Of a stretch of 12,395 nucleotides of DNA, positions 6,961-12,395 are shown one piece after another (the first letter of the stretch is position 1; every line of letters begins with the position of its first letter). The stretch covers positions 1 to 12,395 of the forward strand of contig JAQCID010000012.1 in NCBI GenBank assembly GCA_027618855.1. Direction: 5' to 3'. The stretch comes from Bacteroidota bacterium (GTDB lineage Bacteria; Bacteroidota; Bacteroidia; Flavobacteriales_D; Sanyastnellaceae). The notes beneath the pieces were generated by a model, which saw nothing but the letters and a program-made list of their open reading frames with translations, was not told where the DNA came from and made no database searches. The position numbers were made by a program, and so were the translations under genes.

Positions 6961-9159
6961 ATGAGCCTGATTGATGAATCGCCACTAAGCGCTTTACAAA
7001 CATATTTTGGATTCAATGAATTCAAGGGGGAGCAAGAGATTGCAATCCAGAGGATCCTCAATGGGAGAGATACCTTTGTTATTATGCCTACAGGTGGAGG
7101 GAAGTCCATGTGTTATCAGCTACCGGCATTAATGCTAGATGGTGTTGCGATTGTCGTATCACCACTGATCGCTCTTATGAAAAATCAAGTTGATGCCTTG
7201 CGTGGGAATCACGAAGACCCCGCCATCACTCATTTTCTGAATTCATCTTTAAATAAATCTGAAGCAGAGCAAGTGAGGGCAGATGTAGTCGCGGGTAAAA
7301 CAAAGTTGCTTTATGTAGCTCCAGAAACACTTACCAAAGAGAGTAATGTTGAGTTTTTAAAATCTGTAAAGATCAGTTTCGTTGCTGTAGATGAGGCACA
7401 CTGTATTTCTGAATGGGGGCATGACTTTCGTCCTGAGTACAGACGTATTCGCCCCATCATCAAACAAATTGCAGATGTACCGATCATCGCGCTCACAGCA
7501 ACAGCGACCCCCAAGGTTCAACAAGATATTCAGAAGAACCTTCAAATGGTCGATGCCACTTTAATCAAATCGTCCTTTAACAGAGACAACCTCTATTATG
7601 AAGTTCGACCTAAAAAAGATGCGCTCAAACAGATTGTTCAGTACAGCCTAAATAACAAAGGCAAAAGCGGCATTATTTACTGTTTGAGCAGAAAGAAAGT
7701 CGAACAAATTGCTGAAACCCTATCCGTAAATGGGATCAAGGCGCTGCCTTATCACGCAGGAAAGGATTCTAAAACGAGAAGTCGAATCCAGGATCAATTC
7801 CTCATGCAAGATGTGGATATTATCGTTGCGACGATTGCTTTCGGAATGGGCATAGATAAACCTGACGTAAGATTTGTCATCCACTATGATATCCCTAAAA
7901 GTTTAGAGAGCTACTACCAAGAAACGGGTCGTGCGGGTCGTGACGGAGGAGAAGGGCATTGTATCGCGTTCTATAGCCACAAGGATATCGAAAAGCTTGA
8001 AAAGTTTTTACAAGGCAAACCTATTGCTGAGCAAGAGATTGGCTCTCAACTCTTACAAGAGGTAATGGCATATGCTGAAACGTCTGTGTCTCGTCGAAAA
8101 TTCTTACTTCACTATTTCGGTGAGGAATTTGATGAAGTAAATGGACCTGGCGCAAAAAATTGTGACAATATGAGATATCCAAAGCCTCAATACGATGGTC
8201 AGGAAGAAATCCATATGGTCATTAGTGCCGTGCTTGAGCATAAAGAGGCTCATAAAATGCATTTTATTTCCGCGATTCTTATCGGTGAGCACAACAGAGA
8301 GGTTGATGACTACGATGGTAATAAAAGCTCATTTTGGGAACGAGGGAAAGAGAAATCAGACAGATATTGGAATGGCATAATACGACAGGCAATCGTTCTT
8401 GGATTCTTGAAGAAAGAAATTGAGAAGTACGGAATTTTAAAGATTACGGATAAGGGCCGAGACTTCCTTATGAATCCCAAATCTGTGATGCTTTCTGAAG
8501 AAAGGAATTACAGAGATGTGGATACTGGAGATACAATGGTCCAAACCCGTAGAGGACAGGGAGGGGTTGCGGATGTTGCACTTAGAAAGATGCTCGTCAC
8601 CCTCAGAAAGGATATCGCTGACGAAAAGGATTTGCCTCCTTACGTTATTTTTCAAGATGTATCCCTGGATGAAATGTCGATTCACTACCCAATCAAGGAA
8701 GATGAATTGTTACGAATTACCGGAGTGGGTGCAGGAAAGGCAATCAAGTTTGGTGTTCGGTTTTTAGAATTAATTTCTAAATATGTCACGGAGAATGAAA
8801 TTGAGAGAGCAGAAGATTTGCTTGTGAGGACTTCGTCAAAGAAATCTTCCAACAAGGTGTCAATTATTCAACAAATTGACAGAAAGATGAATCTTGATGA
8901 CATGGCCGCTCGTACGAATTTGACGCGCCAAGAAGTGTTATGTGAAATAGAACAAATCGTTGCTGCAGGAACCAAAGTGAATATCGACCACCTCATTGAA
9001 GAGTCTATGGATGAAGATTGCGTGGAGGAACTGTTTGAATTTTATAGTGAAACAGAAAACGAAGGGATTGACTCAGCATTGGTCGAATTTGAGGGTACTT
9101 ACTCTGAGGATGAACTTAGATTGATGCGGGTGAAGTTTCTAAGTGACGTCGCGAATTAA
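6961..9159 (+). CDS. recQ: ATP-dependent DNA helicase RecQ
   Basis: RecQ is a 3'-5' DNA helicase acting in recombination and repair of stalled replication forks. The 732 residues include a complete helicase core: FKGEQEIAIQ near the N-terminus, Walker A MPTGGGKS (42-49), DEAH (144-147) within VDEAHCISEWGHDFRPEY, motif III LTATAT (178-183), and motif VI QETGRAGRDG (320-329). The zinc/RQC part follows (about 365-520) with RRKFLLHYFGEEF, then an HRDC domain (about 535-610), then a C-terminal extension with a helix-turn-helix-like segment (about 640-690) and an acidic tail. The canonical four-cysteine zinc site is degenerate: only Cys401 (in KNCDNMRYP) remains, and Ser377 stands where the first Cys is expected. 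The ATG is fixed by an upstream in-frame stop at 6952. It diverges from kpsF and ends 6 bp from the convergent amidohydrolase gene. Confidence 0.96.
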   Translation: MSLIDESPLSALQTYFGFNEFKGEQEIAIQRILNGRDTFVIMPTGGGKSMCYQLPALMLDGVAIVVSPLIALMKNQVDALRGNHEDPAITHFLNSSLNKSEAEQVRADVVAGKTKLLYVAPETLTKESNVEFLKSVKISFVAVDEAHCISEWGHDFRPEYRRIRPIIKQIADVPIIALTATATPKVQQDIQKNLQMVDATLIKSSFNRDNLYYEVRPKKDALKQIVQYSLNNKGKSGIIYCLSRKKVEQIAETLSVNGIKALPYHAGKDSKTRSRIQDQFLMQDVDIIVATIAFGMGIDKPDVRFVIHYDIPKSLESYYQETGRAGRDGGEGHCIAFYSHKDIEKLEKFLQGKPIAEQEIGSQLLQEVMAYAETSVSRRKFLLHYFGEEFDEVNGPGAKNCDNMRYPKPQYDGQEEIHMVISAVLEHKEAHKMHFISAILIGEHNREVDDYDGNKSSFWERGKEKSDRYWNGIIRQAIVLGFLKKEIEKYGILKITDKGRDFLMNPKSVMLSEERNYRDVDTGDTMVQTRRGQGGVADVALRKMLVTLRKDIADEKDLPPYVIFQDVSLDEMSIHYPIKEDELLRITGVGAGKAIKFGVRFLELISKYVTENEIERAEDLLVRTSSKKSSNKVSIIQQIDRKMNLDDMAARTNLTRQEVLCEIEQIVAAGTKVNIDHLIEESMDEDCVEELFEFYSETENEGIDSALVEFEGTYSEDELRLMRVKFLSDVAN

Positions 9160-9165
9160 TCTTCG

Positions 9166-10365
9166 TCAAGTCGTTGCTGCAGCATAGGCCATAAGTCCAG
9201 CGCCAAGTTTTAAAGCGTCTTCATCTACATCGAAATGAGGTGTATGAAGCCCACTATGTCCCAAATCAGAAATGGGGCTAGAGGTTCCAATTCTATAGAA
9301 ACAACCAGGGATTTCTCTCGCGTAAAAACTGAAATCCTCCGCTGTCATTCGCACAGGAAGATCGTGTACTTTTTCCTTCCCCAAGAATGCAATGGCACTT
9401 GATTTCATCCTTGCAGTTAAATCTGGATCGTTGTAAACACTAGGGTATCCTACAGGTATTCTAAGGTCAGATGTAGCACCTCTTTTGCGGCAGATCTCTT
9501 CCACAATGGATTTTATTTCCTGGTGAACTTCGTATCTCCAAGTTTCGTTAAGTGATCTGAATGTTCCTTTAAGTTGTACTTCGTTGGGAATGACATTTGT
9601 CGCACCCAATCCTTCAATAAATCCAAATGCAAGCACAGTCTTGATGCTGGGGTCTGGCCGTTCATTAATGAACTTTTCCAGCGCCAGAATTATTTCGGAT
9701 GCCACAATGAGTGGATTTGACTGATTCTCGGGGAGAGCTGCATGGCCTCCCTTTCCGACAATGGTAAGGTGAATTTCATCTGCGGATGCCATATACGTTC
9801 CTGGACGCATCCCTACATGTCCGGCAGGGAGTTCAGGGAACACATGAGATCCAAGGATGTGAGATGGAACGGGGTTTTTAAGGACTCCTTCTGCCACCAT
9901 GAGAGAGGCTCCGCCGGGAAGCCGTTCTTCTCCAGGTTGGAAGATCAATCGTACAGTTCCCTTCCATTGATCTTTGTTTTTGGAGAGTATGTGAGCAGCA
10001 CCTAGAAGAGAAGTTGTATGAACGTCGTGTCCGCATGCATGCATCACTCCAGGATTGCAAGAAGCATATGGAACGTCGTTTAGTTCTTGAATAGGTAAAG
10101 CATCTAGATCTGCACGCAGCGCCATAAACCGTGATGTGGGGTCATTGCTTTCAATTGTGGCAACGATTCCAGTATTTGCGACACCCGATTTGTGGGTGAC
10201 CCCCATTTTATCTAATTCTCCAGAAACATATTTCATCGTTTCATACTCCTCATATGAAAGTTCAGGATGAGAATGAAGATGCCTTCTCCAAATAGAAAGT
10301 TGAGGAGCCAGGGTTTCAGCAGCGGATTTAAAAAGATCAGCCAAACGTGTATTTTTAAGTTCCAT
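9166..10365 (-). CDS. M20-family metallo-amidohydrolase (hippurate / IAA-amino acid hydrolase-like)
   Basis: Members of this family cleave amide bonds of N-acylated amino acids or similar conjugates using a two-metal site in the cytosol; the substrate here is unknown. With the ATG at 10365 the protein has 399 residues, normal for the family. Motifs seen are RRHLHSHPELSYEE, RADLDALPIQE, MHACGHDVHTTSLLGAA with Cys111 and His113, FQPGEE with Glu146/147, SHVFPELPAGHVG with His174, GKGGHAALP in the dimerisation domain, MTAEDFSFY, and the C-terminal ligand His374 in LHTPHF. All expected metal ligands and the catalytic Glu are present, so it should be active. There is no signal peptide. A GTG at 10383 would add six residues. 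The chosen ATG overlaps the upstream TSUP gene by 11 bp, suggesting coupled translation. The 3' end is 6 bp from recQ. Confidence 0.92.
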   Translation of the reverse strand: MELKNTRLADLFKSAAETLAPQLSIWRRHLHSHPELSYEEYETMKYVSGELDKMGVTHKSGVANTGIVATIESNDPTSRFMALRADLDALPIQELNDVPYASCNPGVMHACGHDVHTTSLLGAAHILSKNKDQWKGTVRLIFQPGEERLPGGASLMVAEGVLKNPVPSHILGSHVFPELPAGHVGMRPGTYMASADEIHLTIVGKGGHAALPENQSNPLIVASEIILALEKFINERPDPSIKTVLAFGFIEGLGATNVIPNEVQLKGTFRSLNETWRYEVHQEIKSIVEEICRKRGATSDLRIPVGYPSVYNDPDLTARMKSSAIAFLGKEKVHDLPVRMTAEDFSFYAREIPGCFYRIGTSSPISDLGHSGLHTPHFDVDEDALKLGAGLMAYAAATT

Positions 10366-10753
10366 TTTCTGGGAAAATATCACGAAAAGCTTTCACAGCC
10401 ATGCCTATCGAAGCGTAAAAAAGAATTGCGGAAAAAACCAATCGGACCATAGATGTAGGAAGCCTTAACGACCACTTACTGCCCAGCCATGCACCCAAAA
10501 TAAATGTCACAGCAATGATCGCTGAATACGTCCATTCAACGTGTTCCTCACTGTGGTATTTCATTGCCGCAAGTATTCCGATAGGGGGTAGCATCAGGGC
10601 AAGTGAGGTGCCTTGCGCAGTGTGTTGGTCTAAATCCAAAAAATAGATCAAGGCAGGCACAATAATTAACCCGCCGCCTATCCCGACAAATCCGCTGGCA
10701 ATGCCAGCTAAAACTCCGATTGCAAGTAGAATAAATAAAGTGGAGAGTTCCAT
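10355..10753 (-). CDS. Half-size TSUP (sulfite exporter TauE/SafE) family membrane protein
   Basis: The 132-residue protein has about four hydrophobic segments and the TSUP N-terminal repeat signature: GVLAGIASGFVGIGGGLIIV (14-33), then PALIYFL, QGTSLALMLPPIG, and a third segment ending ILGAWLGSKWSLRLP. Full-length TauE/SafE proteins have about 240-270 residues in two such repeats; only one is present here. The gene ends cleanly with its own stop and is flanked tightly, so this looks like a genuine one-repeat form that would need to dimerise rather than a truncated gene. The family moves small organic or sulfur anions across the inner membrane, but no substrate can be assigned. It begins 26 bp after the barrel gene and overlaps the amidohydrolase start by 11 bp, so the three are likely one transcript. 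Confidence 0.88.
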   Translation of the reverse strand: MELSTLFILLAIGVLAGIASGFVGIGGGLIIVPALIYFLDLDQHTAQGTSLALMLPPIGILAAMKYHSEEHVEWTYSAIIAVTFILGAWLGSKWSLRLPTSMVRLVFSAILFYASIGMAVKAFRDIFPENGT

Positions 10754-10779
10754 GGATTGCTAATTTATTAAATACTCAT

Positions 10780-12395
10780 TTAGAAATCAAAGTTTAAACT
10801 CAAAGTGAATCGTTTGGGCATCATCATGCCATTGTCAACTCCCCATCCCCAATCGGCGCTGACCCAGTATCCCAGTACACGTGACCTTACTCCAAACCCG
10901 AAGTCATATACAATCGGTTCCCTATTGTTATCTATCGTTACCGTAATCGGGTTGTTTTCAAATGTGGTCGTATTAAATGTATTGTCATCGGAATATGGAT
11001 GCGCGCCGACCCAAGCAGAACCGATGTCCGAGAATAAGATCACTTGAAGATGTCTCAGCAAGTCCGATTTTGCGGGTTCAGAAAAAACAGTGCTCCAAAT
11101 AGGGATGCGTATTTCTGCATTGATGATCGCAGCGTTCGTCCCGTTTCGTGCGTTGCTTGCAAATCCTCTGAGAGGCGTAATGTTCGTTTGGTATGTATAC
11201 GCTTGGTTATGGTCAATTGGGGATGCGTAATTGTTGTTGGCGGTCAGGAGCCTGTTGTCTGTCCCACCTAAGAGGTGAAGTAATTTCTTTTCTCCGATCG
11301 ACCAATTGCCTGCGGCCCTGATTGCAAGGATTGCGTTTGCATATATTTTAAAATATCTCCGCACATCAAATCCGACGGTTCCGAAGCTGCTATCGAATCC
11401 ATCTAGGTAGTATTCAGCCCACACTTTTGCTCTTAAGCCTTCTCGAATATTAAGCGTAGGTATTCTGGTGTCATCGTGAACCCATGCTACAGATAGACCT
11501 ACTTGTTCTGTCCACCGATTTGGGGTTGTTAAACTGAACATTTCAGTTCCTTGCGTCACAGCTCTATCTAGGCGAAGTCCGATTCCAGCCCTCAAGCTTC
11601 TCACCTCATCTAATGGATATGAAAAACGATATCTGGCGAAATGTGATTGACTTTCAACAAGATTAAAACTATTCGGTGCCAATGAAGTTGTTCCTTGTCG
11701 TTGAATGGAGAACATTTTATCGACTCTGCCCTCTAAGTTGTAGTAGGCCACGCCTAACATGCTGTTGTTTAAATTTGTAGAGATGTTGTAACCACCTATA
11801 ATATGCTTGTCTTCAAACAAATCACAAATTCGGATTTCTGAGGCATTCCCTAGAAGGGAAGAAACTGACCCGTCGTATGTTCTGTAGAACTGAGAGCGAA
11901 AGGCATTGCTCACTTGGCTTTGCAGTTTCTGCAAAGCGTAATTTAATCTGTAGTTTTTTGGTAACAGCCTTGTAGTTGATGTCACAATCGTCTTCACTGT
12001 ATTTTGATCAAGAATTTCTTTTTTCGTTTTTGCGATGCGTTTCTCGAATTCAAATTGATACTCTCTGATGTCTGCTTGGGTCTCTTCATACGTGATTGAC
12101 CAATCAGGAGACACGAAATCCTGCAACCCATTTCCGTCTTCTTCACTTCTTATAGATTGGAATTTTTCTGAGGATCTTTGCTCAGTTTTCGGCATCTTCC
12201 CGAGTTTGGTTCTATATGAGTGTTGAAGGATTTCAGTCAAACCATAACAAATCCCATTTGCAGTATCGCAATGCATGCTTAAAATGGGGACGTCCAGTTC
12301 ATTCAGGACTCGGGTGTCGAAAAAATATCTGTACTTGATGATGGTGTCTATGCTCAGAATGGTGCTGTCGGCCCATCCCCAATTGTAATCTTGAC
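10780..12395 (-). CDS. Surface-antigen (D15/BamA-like) outer-membrane beta-barrel protein, 5' end outside the window
   Basis: 537 residues are visible and the frame stays open to the right edge, so the gene begins beyond the window. The ATG at 12276 has no signal peptide after it and is probably internal. The C-terminal ~370 residues look like a D15/BamA-type barrel: LRGFASNARNGTNAAIINAEIRIP, a conserved strand-turn of this superfamily, then VILFSDIGSAWVGAHPYS, YDFGFGVRSRVLGYWVSADWGWG, and a terminal strand LSLNFDF ending in Phe. Before the barrel lies a charged, partly helical linker and a segment LFEDKHIIGGYNIS. This resembles Bacteroidota proteins with an N-terminal PD40/TolB-like propeller fused to such a barrel; the first visible residues could be the end of the propeller, but that part is outside the window. 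The function is unknown. It heads the downstream TSUP and amidohydrolase genes. Confidence 0.8.
   Translation of the reverse strand, partial: QDYNWGWADSTILSIDTIIKYRYFFDTRVLNELDVPILSMHCDTANGICYGLTEILQHSYRTKLGKMPKTEQRSSEKFQSIRSEEDGNGLQDFVSPDWSITYEETQADIREYQFEFEKRIAKTKKEILDQNTVKTIVTSTTRLLPKNYRLNYALQKLQSQVSNAFRSQFYRTYDGSVSSLLGNASEIRICDLFEDKHIIGGYNISTNLNNSMLGVAYYNLEGRVDKMFSIQRQGTTSLAPNSFNLVESQSHFARYRFSYPLDEVRSLRAGIGLRLDRAVTQGTEMFSLTTPNRWTEQVGLSVAWVHDDTRIPTLNIREGLRAKVWAEYYLDGFDSSFGTVGFDVRRYFKIYANAILAIRAAGNWSIGEKKLLHLLGGTDNRLLTANNNYASPIDHNQAYTYQTNITPLRGFASNARNGTNAAIINAEIRIPIWSTVFSEPAKSDLLRHLQVILFSDIGSAWVGAHPYSDDNTFNTTTFENNPITVTIDNNREPIVYDFGFGVRSRVLGYWVSADWGWGVDNGMMMPKRFTLSLNFDF

Noticed and set aside
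9160..9165. Possible bidirectional terminator between recQ and the amidohydrolase gene.
   Set aside because: Only a GACG/CGTC 4-bp complementarity is visible around the junction, with no T-run; too weak to call.
10355..10753. TSUP gene as a truncated pseudogene.
   Set aside because: It has an intact start, stop and membrane pattern, close coupling to both neighbours, and no remnant of a second repeat downstream, where the amidohydrolase begins at once.

Overview
The window reads as ordinary, gene-dense core genome of a Bacteroidota bacterium, most likely a Flavobacteriales-type (probably marine) lineage of moderate GC. The support is a type IX secretion 'gliding-motility C-terminal' sorting domain, a DUF5686/carboxypeptidase-regulatory-like outer-membrane protein, a RecQ of the ~730-residue Bacteroidota type, Kdo/LPS genes, and promoter elements resembling the Bacteroidota TTG / TAnnTTTG consensus. 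It holds nine genes, two of them cut by the window edges. No RNA genes, mobile elements, CRISPR arrays or tandem repeats were seen, and no gap between genes exceeds about 70 bp.

Layout. (1) Positions 1-1182 (+) are the 3' part of a large secreted protein with a type B T9SS sorting domain, followed 25 bp later by riboflavin synthase ribE (1208-1819, +). (2) Convergent to these is a four-gene minus-strand unit, transcribed kpsF (arabinose-5-phosphate isomerase) > tatC > DUF5686 outer-membrane protein > lptB. kpsF/tatC and tatC/DUF5686 each overlap by 4 bp, and lptB follows after 40 bp. (3) recQ (6961-9159, +) diverges from kpsF across about 66 bp, which holds candidate promoters for both directions. 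(4) A second minus-strand unit, transcribed from beyond the right edge, is: a surface-antigen/BamA-like outer-membrane beta-barrel (5' end outside the window) > half-size TSUP (TauE/SafE-like) membrane protein > M20 amidohydrolase. The spacings are 26 bp and an 11-bp overlap.

The kpsF-tatC-DUF5686-lptB unit has an envelope theme. KpsF makes the Kdo precursor arabinose-5-phosphate, LptB powers LPS transport to the outer membrane, TatC exports folded proteins, and the DUF5686 protein is predicted to be an outer-membrane barrel. That makes the uncharacterised DUF5686 protein a candidate envelope-biogenesis factor. This is inference from position only.

I did not find a convincing new system. The more interesting points are the placement of the DUF5686 protein, a RecQ that has lost most of its zinc-site cysteines, the compact divergent promoter region, and the half-size TSUP between a barrel gene and a metallo-amidohydrolase gene.
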